This document shows positions 1-10,636 of a DNA stretch of 64,000 nt, piece by piece. Source of the stretch: Pinus tabuliformis (Eukaryota > Streptophyta > Pinopsida > Pinales > Pinaceae); the NCBI GenBank assembly GCA_031772625.1, contig CM062819.1, forward strand, positions 821,043,503 to 821,107,502. Reading direction: 5' to 3'. The notes under the pieces are model-generated. The model saw only the letters and a program-made list of their open reading frames with translations. It was not told where the DNA came from and searched no databases. A program made the position numbers and the translations under genes. How positions within the stretch are numbered: position 1 is the stretch's first letter; each line of letters opens with the position of its first letter.

Positions 1-2100
1 TACACTTTCCCCTACTTCCTAACATCCCTCCCTACTTCCCAAAATTTCCTCAAGAATTTAGAAGCTCCCTATCCCTTCATTTCGCTTCATTTCGCTTCAT
101 TTCGCTTCATTTCGACAAATCTCTTGTTCCACACATCGGGGTAGGTTTTACTCAAATGATGTTTCTGAGCAAGGAAAGATGAATTTGGAAAAACTGAGAG
201 AGGTTTTTGTCCACAACAGGCCAAGGAAGAAAAACCTCCTTCACTTTTACACAGGTGTCATGGTTTTAGAGAAATGTCAAAAATACAATTGTCTCGGGAG
301 AATTGATGCACCTCTGACATGACCTTGGGAAAATCAAGTTGTCTCCTAGCTTACTTGGCCAAATGACTTGCTTGATGAGTCAAATGATAACTAGACACAA
401 AGAACTTTCCAATGAGCTATCATGAACTCAATTTGGAGTTGAAGACGGCATTCAAAAGTTGACTGTAACAGCACTCTACCTTGAGGCAGCCTCATTTGGC
501 ACATTTTGACCAGTCTTGGGAGATTTGATTTTTGACAGGGCAAATGAACTCAAAATTGAAAAATTCCAGTTGCGTTGGAAAATAGACTCAAAGACCTTTC
601 CAACAAGCTATCATGCGCCCAATTTGGACACTAGGAAGGCCTCCAAAAGTCTCCTGCAAAAAGCGCTACGCACAGGCTCTATGCGCCGCGCCTTAAGCCC
701 AATGCGTCGTGCCTTCCCTGTGCGCCGCGCCACCTGGCGCGCGCTTTTGCTAGGGAGCTTCAAACTGCAAAAAGTTTATATTTTCAGATTTGGCATGAAA
801 AATCATGACTGCTAGTGCATGGCCAAGAAGTTTGGGCAAGTTTTGAGTTCTCAGGAGGTCAAAAACACTCAAAAAATGACCTCACTGCCCCTATTTTGAC
901 AAACAGGAAGCAGTCTTGGAGATTGAGGTTTTGGAGGGGCAAATGACATCCAAATTCAGAAATTCCACTTGGGTTGGAAAGTAGACAGGCAAGGCTTTCC
1001 AACAAGCACACTTGGGCTCAATTTGGACTTCAAGAAGTGCCTCAAACTCAGCCTCAAAGTGGTGCAACGCATACAGATTTTGGCGCGGTGCATAGAGGAT
1101 TTTTGCTCAATTTTTCACCTTCCAGCTCATAAATTCGGCCAGTTTGACTAGTTTTGCTTTGTGATGTAATTTTTGATCTATCTTGATGTAATTGGATAAA
1201 CATGATGTAATATTGGCACATTTTTACTTGTTCTAGAATATTCATTCACCAAAAGGTGAAATGTGAGTGAATGAATCAATTTCCTAGCATATAGGGGTAA
1301 GTTGTTTGACTACCTAGTTTTCAGTTCCTTGTTTAGAATTGGTTCAAACAACTCCTAGAATGATGTGCTCGACCCCTAGAGGCAAGGGAATGGGTTGGGC
1401 TAGTCTATATCATGTAATTTCTAAGTCATTTTCATGGTTGGACACTTGAGATTGCTTTGGCATATCATTGTACATTCTATCTCTGCATTTTTGGCTAAGG
1501 AAAGACCAGGGTTTTGCAACACTGTTTGGGATCCATGTGGCTTTATGTTTTGATGGTGTGCTTCTCTAAGTAATTGTAAGTTCATTAGCGTTATGTGTAT
1601 CATTTTCCTGTCTTTTCTTCTGAATTTGAACAAATGAGTGATTAAGGTGGAATCCATTAACTGTTATGCTCTGCCCTTGAATTTGTTTAAATTTCCATGT
1701 TTTCATCTGTTTAAGGAGAATTCTTGAGACTCTCTTGCTCTCCTTAGCTCCTCACCAGTCTGGTCTATCCATCTCACTCGCTTTAAAGCATCAAAACGAT
1801 TGCCTTCCCTACCCCTATCAGAACTCTGCAGAAACTGTGCCTCATCCCCGGACCCAAATTTGCCTTTCCCTGTTCCAACACAAAAACCCGAAAACTCAAA
1901 TCAAATCCCTTGTACTTCATACCTAGCCTAGATTAGCTTTTATTACAGTCATCTCAAGCCCCATCGATTATCTTTTGCCGAGATCGACCCGGAGAGAGCC
2001 CTCTCCTGTCCTCGTAGGGCTAGCTACGAGGCTGAGCGTGGTTTGATGTGGACCTAGAACCTTGTCTTTTCAGCCTGAGGCAAATCTAGGCTCTAACACC
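1..2100. repeat. Non-coding repeat region with a diverged three-copy block
   Basis: No gene is visible. Bases 81-115 hold four copies of a 10-bp unit (cttcatttcg). Between about 300 and 1060 there are three diverged copies of one block, near 310-460, 500-650 and 900-1050. Each has 'ggcaaatga', a 'ttggaaa.tagac' core and 'tttccaacaagc' followed by 'caatttgga'. The open frames at 516-815 and 969-1151 are by-products of this block and show no known domain. It probably belongs to the LTR or untranslated part of an old retrotransposon. It lies in intron 3 of COG3 if that gene model is right. Confidence 0.45.
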
Positions 2101-3707
2101 CCATACAACTTTTCTAGACATCACTTATTACATTACAAATACAATTTTATTAGCAATTTCCGCAATGCGGAAAATTTAAAAAATTAAAAAATGACTACCT
2201 AAACCTAACCAAATTCCACGAAAGTTTTTGTGTGATCTAGTATGGTAATATACATCGACTCTAAACACTAAGATGTGTTAGGGGCTCAACCTTCAAACCG
2301 TCACTGTGGCTTTGGGGTAAAAATGAGTGAAAAAACTCAAAAAATTATCCGCCTCTTAAAAAGGGGATAATTAACCAAATAAAAAAATGCTCCAAGGTGT
2401 ACTCATTTGTTGATCGAGTCCCAACATCCTTGCTTGTTATAGACTCAAAACTCATTATTACTAGCATCACATATTAGTATATTACAATTCCCCGCAGGGT
2501 GTGAAATCTAGATACAAGAAAGATAATGAGAAAATAGAAGTAGAGTTAAAAAAACTTTGTTAATTGATGATATCTGATGCTACAAGTGTCATCTGGGTCA
2601 TCCTTGGGCATGGAGTCTTCATATAACCATCAGGTGCCACTCCATTGGTCAACAATCCTTAAATGAAAAATTAAATTAAAAGAAATGTGAGGTTCTAGGA
2701 GAAATGTTAAAGTGAAAATGGATTACCTTTAAGAATTATGAGCAAAATATGATATGAGCAAAAAATTAATTAACATGATAAAACCATAAAACCAATGCCT
2801 TAAGATAAATTGCTCAACGGGAATGAAAGATACATTTGCACAAAACAAAAGTTGAATTCTCTCAACAATGAAAGGAAATCAATCTTGAAATGGAAACAAA
2901 GATGTTAGCACGATAGTCGATACAAGATATAAATGCTTTCAAACATATAATAAATGCCTAAATCAAAGAATATAGAGATATCTTGCAAAAGGAAAAGCAA
3001 ATAGTGTTCTACTTGCAAAAAGAAAATGAAACAATGTTTGCCAACATAAAATATTCAACAATGACAAGTAGAATGGACCATTACAAGTAAAACCATAAGA
3101 TGTATTAGCATGAGATGCACCTACACTAGATTTTAATGCAATTAGTCTTGGTTATTTTTTTATCTAAAATATCTAATCTAAGTGAGAAGTCCTCCTCTTG
3201 AGCTCTTACCAAAGGATTAAAATTGAGGTGACTGTAAGAAAGAGGAGGAGAGGGCACAGAGGTGTCCTTAACGATACCTGTCCCCTAAGTCTTACGAGCA
3301 GCATGTGCCTTCGTTCCTATAAGGGAACAAGCCACCTTCATAACCGCAGGATCACAACGCTTTCACCTTACTTCATACCAGATGGAAGAACTTTCCAAGA
3401 AAGTCTTTTTCCATATACTTTCTATCAACTAAGTTTATGCTTGGAGGTTAATTTTAGTGAGGATATATTAGGTCACGGTCACTATACTCAAAAGCCCAGT
3501 GAAACACCTTAGCCCAGAAATGCATACCTAGAAATGCCTCAGACATCCTTCCAAAATTGCCTCAGAGTAACCTCAAAATTTCGTCTAGACCAATATCAAA
3601 AAGAAGATCGAAGAGCCTCAAAGATGCTTCCAACAACACCATAATCCAAAAGATACAAAATCAACCTTTTCCTGTGATTGCTTTTTCTTGGACTTGTCCT
3701 CTCCATA
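2101..3707. other. AT-rich stretch, probably internal non-coding part of a minus-strand LTR element
   Basis: No domain is recognisable in any frame. The frame at 3198-3512 (104 codons) is the longest and resembles nothing known. Because the LTR at 3720-5034 points leftwards, this stretch would be the decayed interior of that element. That is inference from position only. Confidence 0.3.
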
Positions 3708-3719
3708 GCTCTGGTTCCA
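3708..3719 (-). other. Degenerate primer-binding site
   Basis: The plus strand reads gctctggttcca. It matches 10 of 12 bases of the reverse complement of the plant Copia primer site TGGTATCAGAGC and abuts an LTR starting with TG. It marks the inner edge of a minus-strand retroelement. The two mismatches make this tentative. Confidence 0.4.
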
Positions 3720-5034
3720 TGTCAAATTTAGGTTAACGTGATCTTTGCTTAGGACAGTTACTTCACAGTTCCATCTTAGCCCATTTTATTAGCAATCACA
3801 TAAATCATTATTGACAGTAACTGAAGAAAGAACATAAATGATGAAAGTTGAAGACAACCCAAGACAAGAGGACATAAAGATATGGCTCAAGCCGAGGGAA
3901 AAACCCTAAGATGGGAAAAACCCTTGATCAATTATTCTTATTATTAATATCAGATGTTCAAAGAGAGAGAGTACAGTAATTCAAACTCAAGATAGACTTG
4001 CCAATTTGAAGATCCAATATCACTGCCCTTAGATAAATAGAAGGCCCAAACATAGTTGCAATTCTAGAGTACTTCAGTTGGTTTCATGCTTCTGAAGGAG
4101 CTTGGTCTGGTTAGGGCTACTTGTAGTCCATCAATGAGATACTAGAAACTGTCCAATCTGGACAACCATCAAACTATCATCCAAGACTACACGAATACAT
4201 CATATGATATGATTACAAGAGTTGGAGTTTATTGTTGTTGCTTGTTGCTCCTAGTTAGGGCTTGTGGCACACTGCTACAACTCACACAAATTCACCCAAA
4301 ATAGCCTTCTATAACCGCAGCCTTTCTTCATGAGAATCTATTCTCCTTGTGCTACAAATCTGGGCTTAGATTAGCTCCCAAATAAGCCTCTATGCCAACC
4401 AAAACAGGTCTACAATCAACCTGGGTAGATACTAACCCTTTCGGCCTACTGTTTAGCAAGATGGGGTATGTGGCCTGCTTGAGAATGGCTCCTTGTAGGT
4501 GCGGCCCACCTAGGGGAGAGATTTCACACCATAGAAATACACCCAAAACACTTCAGCTCTGCAGTCAGCCTCAGGGACAATTCGGACCTGCAATAGGAGA
4601 AAGACATGCCCAAAGCAATCCTTAAATAAACCCAGATGTGCCCTTAACATGCTCGGCCTCCTGTCTAAGGAACACGGCCCATCAATCAGCCCAACCAAGA
4701 TGTTAACCTTGTCCTTCCTCCTTTGTTGGAGCCATCCTTCCTTCTGCGGCCATTTCAGAGAGAGAAATGTGTGATGAAGATGTGTCTAATGAGGTTGGAG
4801 GGCACTTCCTTTTATAGGAGATGGAGAGGGGTTTAACTTGGTTAATTAACCCCAAGCCGACCTTGATGAGTTACACGAGTAGACTTGCTTTGAAAAATAT
4901 ATTTTTCATTATCCAATTTTAGTGATCTTTAGGTCGATTTTGGTCCTCTCAAAAAGAGGAATTCATTACCACAATTATCTTCTTCAAAAGAGTTGCCTAA
5001 AGTGGAATTTGGCCCTAGTTTCCAATTTTTAACA
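3720..5034 (-). mobile_element. LTR of a minus-strand, probably Copia-type, element
   Basis: On the minus strand the stretch begins TGTTAAAAATTGG and ends in TGACA, giving TG...CA termini, with a primer-site-like sequence directly inside. On the minus strand it carries a TATA box (ctataaaagg, about 4810-4820) and then the paired 'gggttttccc' / 'gggtttttccc' motif at about 3895-3932. That order is promoter then polyadenylation region, as in other LTRs here. The partner LTR was not found, so it may be a solo LTR or half of a destroyed element. It sits directly against the 5' leader of the truncated hAT, suggesting insertion there. Confidence 0.5.
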
Positions 5035-6160
5035 CCCTCCAAAAACAACCCCTCCAAGCCAATAAAAGAAGGTCTCCCCTCTCATTTGCCTCACACATCT
5101 CATTTGGAGTTTTTGTGAGTTTCATTGGGACCTTGAAGAGTGTTGAGGTTTTGTTGGAGTAGTCATCAAAGAGGATTGGAGTTGGACTTGGAGCTTTTAG
5201 TGGAGTTGGCATCTTCAAGAGAAGGCTAAGGGAGCTAGTTTGCATTTCCAAGTACGGATTTTCACTTGAAAAAATCCATATTTCATTGTTGTCCATGTAT
5301 TTAAATTTTTTTATGTGTTCTATGCTATCAAATTTTGTAGGCTAAATATGCCCCATTTTTTTTTCCCAAATTTATCTTTGGTTTTCCATTTTTCTTAGCT
5401 GCAATTTTTTTAATTGGCAGATTTCTTTCATTTGCAAATTTCAAATATTTATACCCACCATGACTCCAAAAGCCAAGGACATTGCATGGGCTCATTGTGA
5501 TGTGTTTGATGGAAAAATGATATGCAAATTTTGCAATAAATCTATTGGAGGTGGGGATATTCTCAGGTTGAAACAACACTTGACTGGGATAAGAGGCCAA
5601 GTAAAGCCATGTGATGCACCAAAGGAAGTGATAGGTCTTGTTAGGGCAGAATACCTTGTCAAGTTTGAGAAGTTTGAGGAGAATAAGGCTAGGGAGAAGG
5701 CTATACAAGAAGAAATTGCAAGGAAAAAGGAAATTTTACAGGCCATGAAAGATGGTGGGTATGATGATTTTGAGATTCAAGGCTCCTCTTCTATCCCTTC
5801 CATCAATGTCCACTTTCACTATGTTCCTCCTACTCTTGGGTCTTATCATCAAGGCCAACAATCCAGAGGAAAAAAGAGGATGAACATCTAGAGTTATTTC
5901 TCAACCTCTCCCACCACTGCCTCTGCTAATCTCACTTCCTCTCAACCAAGTCTAACTCAACGTCCACCCACTTTGGATGCCCATTGGAAAAAGCAATGCA
6001 AAGAATCTTCTTTTCAATACATTGCTAGATGATGGTATGATGTAGATATCCCATTTAATGTTGCCCGCTCACCTTATTACCAAGCTATGTTGGACTATGT
6101 TATAGCTGCAAGAAAGGACCTCAAAGGCCCTATTGTGCATGATTGTGCTAATTTGTAAGT
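5035..6160 (+). mobile_element. Truncated hAT transposon (5' leader and N-terminal part of transposase)
   Basis: The leader (5035-5459) resembles that of the intact hAT at 42136 in composition and layout: a purine-rich leader, then an intron-like AT stretch, then the start codon. The coding part stops being alignable at about 6158, where an unrelated repeat also seen at 14067 begins. The left end is cut by the LTR at 3720-5034. The catalytic domain is missing, so this copy is dead. Confidence 0.7.
5460..6158 (+). pseudogene. hAT transposase, N-terminal fragment with BED zinc finger
   Basis: The open frame 5460-5891 starts MTPKAKDIAWAHCDVFDG and contains a BED-type finger (CKFCNK, then LKQHL), followed by a basic, helix-rich stretch. 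An in-frame stop at 5889-5891 interrupts it. The same frame then continues with a segment reading HWKKQCKES and ARWWYDVDIPFN, which is equivalent to HWKKELRET and [12 protein letters not shown] in the intact hAT at 42855-45468. The transposase is lost after about 230 residues, and the DDE catalytic core and dimerisation domain are absent. The family assignment is firm because an intact homologue lies in the same window. The element cannot encode an active transposase, though a BED-only peptide could in principle bind element ends. Confidence 0.8.
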
Positions 6161-6358
6161 CCCGACAATCTTTTGCATTTTGATTTATCTTTTGTTTTTC
6201 TTGTGGCCATCATATGCTCTTTCTTTTTCTTTTAGTTGCATCAACCTCCTAGGGTGCATTTTCAGGCCCTATCCAGGTATAAGGATGTGTGGATGCCAAA
6301 TCCCAATGAACTAATGGTCAATTGAACCCGAAGAAGGGAGATGGAATAAGGGCTTGTA
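6148..6358 (+). repeat. Copy 1 of a roughly 210-bp dispersed repeat (partner at 14067-14277)
   Basis: It runs from 'gctaatttgtaag' to 'gggagatggaata' and matches 14067-14277 over nearly its whole length, including a T-rich tract and 'tgtggatgccaaatccca'. In this copy it truncates a hAT transposase; in the other it lies immediately before Copia coding sequence. Its nature is unknown. No terminal repeats or poly-A tail were seen. Confidence 0.6.
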
Positions 6359-6360
6359 AT

Positions 6361-8724
6361 GTAAGATGGAAAGTGGTAAGTATGGAATGGGGATAGATGG
6401 GGCTACGCTATATCAATCATGGTTTCCCAAATAGTGCCCCTTCCTAAAGCCATGGGCCATTAGGGGAGGTCCCACTGGACTAGGATTGAAAATTAACTCC
6501 CCCATTTAAGGTGAGGGAACAAGACTATGGCCAAGACCCTTCTTTCTTCCAAGTTACCCCATAATCCATGCCAAAATGCGCGAATATAAACAAGCATAAG
6601 CACCCAATTGTAAAATGAATAGAGTACCTTTTGATCAAAAGCCCACCTTCCAAAATGTGCTCCTAACAAAATGGGGAAGGAGACATATGACTGATGCAGG
6701 TGGCAGAGATATGAATGGCACGTCACATCGGCTACAAAGTGGATCTCGGGGCTGTTGGTTGTTGGCTGGAAGAGATGAATAGGAGAAAAGATTCTCCTAA
6801 GGGTCAACCACTTTCGTTGGTTAACATCTGGCTCCAACTACAAAATGAGCTCACCGTAAAGCGCATGATCCATGTACTAAACGGGGAGTTCATGAAAACT
6901 CTAGCAATCTCTGGGACCGCAGACCTATAACTTGCACACTACAATGCAACTGTTTGGGAGCATGTGCACTGCAAGTAGGGTATCACCCATGTTTTTCATA
7001 ACAGTTAATAATCCATACATAAAAGTAAATCTATGCTAAATGCAAGTCTAATCTACATGAGAACATGAGATGATGATATTAGCTATGAAAAATGAACATG
7101 CAATGCACCTACACTATCATGCATTTCCAGCATCCAATACATGAGCTAAGTGTAATCATAAAATCAATGTAACCAGCATATTATTAGATCAATAGAACAA
7201 CACTTCCCAAGTTCCCATCCATATGAGCCTTAGTGAAACAAGGTAGCAAAATATCACATCTTCCTTTGCAAGATTGGCCAGATGCATGGCAAGGGTGGGA
7301 GGTGGGAAAATAAGGGAACCATGCATTATGAAAAAGAATCATGGATGAGGAAAAGGGATCCAACTTGAGCCATTGGATCCTCTCTTCCAACCAAAGAATG
7401 GAGATTTCCATAATCAAGCTCATGAACTTTCGATAAAGAACAACCTCAAGCATATCACTCTCATTAGTATTCTCAAAGATATGCAAGGAGTGATATGATG
7501 AAGGGGGTGAGAGAGAGACAAGTTCATCAATAGTGTCATATATCGGTTCATTGTCAAAACGATGACCAATATCCCACTTTCCTTCTTTAATATGCAAAAA
7601 TGCATCAATGTTAATCTCGTGCAATTCACAAGGAGCCATTGCCTTGACCTTCGCATGACAATCAAACGGGAGTCGCCAGGGCAAATTTTATGATGCCTGG
7701 AGAGATGCTTGCCTCACCCTACAAGCATTGTATATGAAGCCCAATGAAGAACAAGGGCTTCGTTCTTCTAATGAAGTTGCAAAATAAGGATCTATATTGT
7801 CGTATGGGGATAAGGAACATGCTCACGTCTCCAATAACGTCACCAAAAATGTTGTCGCAAAATCTAGCAGGCCTTGGAGAGGGAAACCCTACAAGGTGTA
7901 AACTAGACCAAGAAGCAACAATCGAGTAGTGGCCCATTGTCACCACAGCCAAAACCCTTTGCTCTTTACGAAATTCCACCAATGGGAGGAGTCCGAGTAG
8001 GAAAGGAATCACTTATAATAGGTATTCTAAGGTTAATGTGTGAAATGATCTCACTAGGAACTCTTCAAGGCAAACACAATTTATGCTCAACGCTTCGCAA
8101 AGAAGCAATTCACTTTCTAGAAAGAGGCCTAGAAAAAAGGGCACAAGACTTGGGGCTTAATAAATTTGACGAGTGTTAGAGTAACTCAGGGACAAGGCTA
8201 AGAGAAAAGGTTTCTTACAATGTATGTTAGTTATGCCAAGGTTCATGGAACCTTCAAGGAAGTCTCTATGTTGAGGGAAGCAAAACTAGGGTTTCCCTCT
8301 TAGGTCACACACCTAGTGCAAAAGAATTTATGGATGAAATTGGAGTGGATGCCCACCAAATTGATAGCTTTTGTGGCAAAACCCTACACTCTTGTTGTTT
8401 AGACTCTCCAATCACCATAATACCTCTTCCCTAGAAATTGACACTAAGGCCTAGTTCTCTACCCTAGCCTTGAAAGAACTGAAATTAAGGGAAGAATAAA
8501 ATAGATAAAATTGAGATATGATCAACAACCAAATGGACCAGTCGCTTGTTCCTTGAGAGTATGGAGTCCTTTATGCATTAGATCAGCTAAAGAGCTTCTA
8601 AGGAGGTTGAAACTTTGATGTCGTAGCAAGCAAAATTTCAACAATTACCTATGCAATGGAAGATGGATTTTTCATGGGAGAGCTACCAAAGAGTTCACCA
8701 CTAAGGACATTCATTTACACATTA
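6361..8724. other. Unassigned intronic sequence
   Basis: No recognised gene. The longest frame is on the minus strand (7184-7684, 166 codons), rich in acidic and aromatic residues near FDNEPIYDTIDELVSL, and matches no family I know. It could be a relic of retroelement internal sequence. The gggaaaccctac motif near 7880 is reminiscent of the paired motif found in LTRs of this window, but its partner is missing. Confidence 0.3.
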
Positions 8725-8732
8725 CCTATGAG
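8725..8732. repeat. Left target-site duplication of the 8733-10163 element
   Basis: cctatgag here and cctatgaa at 10164-10171 match 7 of 8 bases, the duplication size hAT elements make. Confidence 0.5.
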
Positions 8733-9245
8733 CTAAGTCACCTGACACGGGGATTCGGGACACGTAGGATTCGAGATTCGTGGTGTCGGATTCGGGACAC
8801 GCTGACCCCCCGGAACAGGACATGTTATATATTATTTTATTAAAAAATATATATATAATATATATTTAAATATATATATATATTAAAAATTAGATATTAT
8901 CATATTTCTTACACAAATTTTAATTAATGATACAAATTTATTGATTTCAAACATAGATCTTCATCTATAGCTATTAGCATGCATAGTACATACAAAATTC
9001 AAATAAATGTCAGTGGTACTGGTCACATAAATGATAAATCTATTAAAAATTTAAATCATGATTCATAATTCATAACTGAAAGACAACTTACAACTACAAG
9101 ATAGTAAGATAAACACACTGACAACTGTAGTTTTCTCATTAAGTCATCAAATCAAAATGTGTTACATAGGTAGTGTTGGTGCAATGCCAATGGCAAATAG
9201 AAATAGAAAATATAAAACAACTACAGGTATACAAGCCTCAAGGCA

Positions 9246-9458
9246 TCAATCAGCATCAAAATCAGCATCACTATCCCCATCATCATGGTCCCCACTGCTC
9301 TCCTCTACATCCTCCTCCTCCCCTGTATCCATAGTCGCCTTTGCATCTGCTGGTATGGAGGCTGACCCCTCTAAGTCATCAAATCTAACAGGCTCTAGCA
9401 CTGGATCATTGAGATCCATGTTGGCCAATGCCAACTCAACAATGGTGTCCAGACCCAT
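9246..9458 (-). pseudogene. Acidic tail remnant, possibly the C-terminus of a hAT transposase
   Basis: The minus-strand frame includes DPVLEPVRFDDLEG and ends in a run dominated by aspartate and glutamate. The intact hAT in this window has a similar acidic serine/aspartate tail after its dimerisation domain, with [10 protein letters not shown] at the matching point. No dimerisation motif (CERNWS-like) remains upstream, so only the tail is left. The assignment rests on composition, a few shared residues and its position inside a hAT-like element. Confidence 0.35.
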
Positions 9459-9480
9459 ATCATTAGGAACAGTGTTACTT

Positions 9481-9550
9481 GGGAGCGGGAGCGAAAGCGG
9501 GGAGCGGGAGCGAAAGCGGGGAGCGGGAGCGAAAACGGGAGCGGGAGCGA
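9481..9550 (+). repeat. GC-rich 19-bp tandem repeat
   Basis: About 3.5 copies of a unit like ggagcgggagcgaaagcgg stand out against the AT-rich surroundings. Confidence 0.8.
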
Positions 9551-9568
9551 CATATTCAGAAGCTCTTG

Positions 9569-9866
9569 GTTTGGTGCTCTTGATTAAATACGAGTTCCAT
9601 ACCCTAATACATGAGAAAATTCAATGGAAACATTGCAATCCCCCAATCCTAAAATCCTGAAAAACTGATAAGTCTGCTGGATTTTGAATGAAATCTAAAA
9701 TTCTACTTTCTCCATATGAAATCCAATGAGGCCGGAACCACTCTCAAACATCCTGAGTCATTTCATGGTAATGTTAAAAATTTAAGTAAAAGGATGAAAA
9801 TGAAGATTAAGGAGAATGTCACTTTTACTTTAATAATTTAACATTACCATGAATAGCATATCAATA
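9569..9866 (+). repeat. 298-bp repeat S1, copy a, ending in a hairpin
   Basis: It shares most of its length with 19853-20168, from 'ttggtgctcttgattaaata' through 'atcctgagtcatttcatg'. Its last third (9763-9852) is an inverted repeat with about 31-bp arms: tcatggtaatgttaaa on the left and its complement on the right, around a loop of about 28 bases. Both copies sit inside elements with hAT-like ends that are otherwise unrelated. It may be an inserted small element. Confidence 0.65.
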
Positions 9867-10171
9867 CTAGGGCCTAGACTTGATTATGAAGCTGCCAAAA
9901 TGCTCTACTCCTTGCTGCAACAGCACAAATCACTTACCAAATGAAAATATTAATGAGCAAACACGCCCTTTTCATACCCGCGCTGAGCTTAGCGAGTCCT
10001 GGAAACTGGACACGTGTCCTAAAATCGCGACACGCCCCTGAAAATCGCGACACGCCCTCGGACACGACGTGTCCTGTGTTTTGGACACGAATCCGGACCG
10101 AATCGTGTCGGATTCGCCGGATTCGGGATTCGCAGGGGGTTTAGGACGAATCCGGTTTCCTAGCCTATGAA

Positions 10172-10636
10172 CAATGCATGCAATAGATCATCAAGATTAT
10201 CATTCAATAAATATTCAACAAATTAGGGCACCATTTGCAATTTCTAGAATCAACAAAATTCCATACACTAGACATGTAAGAGATAAATTTTCAACATCTA
10301 GTTACACTTACAAGATAATATGCAAAGAATCCATTCCATTCATCCAAAGAATAGCTCCAATGATAGACAAATCAACTCCAAATGCCCAAGTGCATTAAGA
10401 CCACTCCAAATTCTCAATAAAAGAAAATTGTGAATTACTCGAGAGATCTAAAATTCCAAGTGTGATGATGATGAGACATCACAAATGAATGCTCTAATAC
10501 ATACATGTGCTATTAATGTCTAATTATCCCTGAAAGCCCCTCAAACATTAAAATAATGGGCAAAAACTAATCAAGGTCATAGGCCAACCTTGTAGGTAAC
10601 GTAAAATATATTAAATTTCCAACAAGAGCGCCAAAC
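10172..10636. other. AT-rich spacer ending in a degenerate Gypsy primer site
   Basis: No coding potential is visible. At its right edge (10622-10633) the minus strand reads TTTGGCGCTCTTG, which resembles the Athila/Tat-type primer site TTTGGCGCCGTTG and directly abuts the LTR at 10637. Confidence 0.4.

Larger units (their letters stand above)
8733..10163 (-). mobile_element. Non-autonomous hAT-like element, 1.43 kb
   Basis: The ends are short imperfect inverted repeats (CTAAGTCACC on the left; CTAGGAAACC as the reverse complement of the right end) flanked by a 7/8 matching 8-bp duplication. Both subterminal zones are packed with gacacg and cggattcg repeats (8741-8822 and 10005-10150), a typical hAT binding-site arrangement. 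The interior holds a (TA)-rich tract (8843-8885), an acidic C-terminal-like frame on the minus strand (9246-9458), a GC-rich 19-bp repeat (9481-9550) and a 298-bp repeat with a hairpin (9569-9866) that is also found at 19853-20168. No catalytic domain remains. Confidence 0.55.

Noticed and set aside
7184..7684. A 166-codon minus-strand frame
   Set aside because: No recognisable domain and no splice or promoter context; listed only as part of an unassigned stretch.
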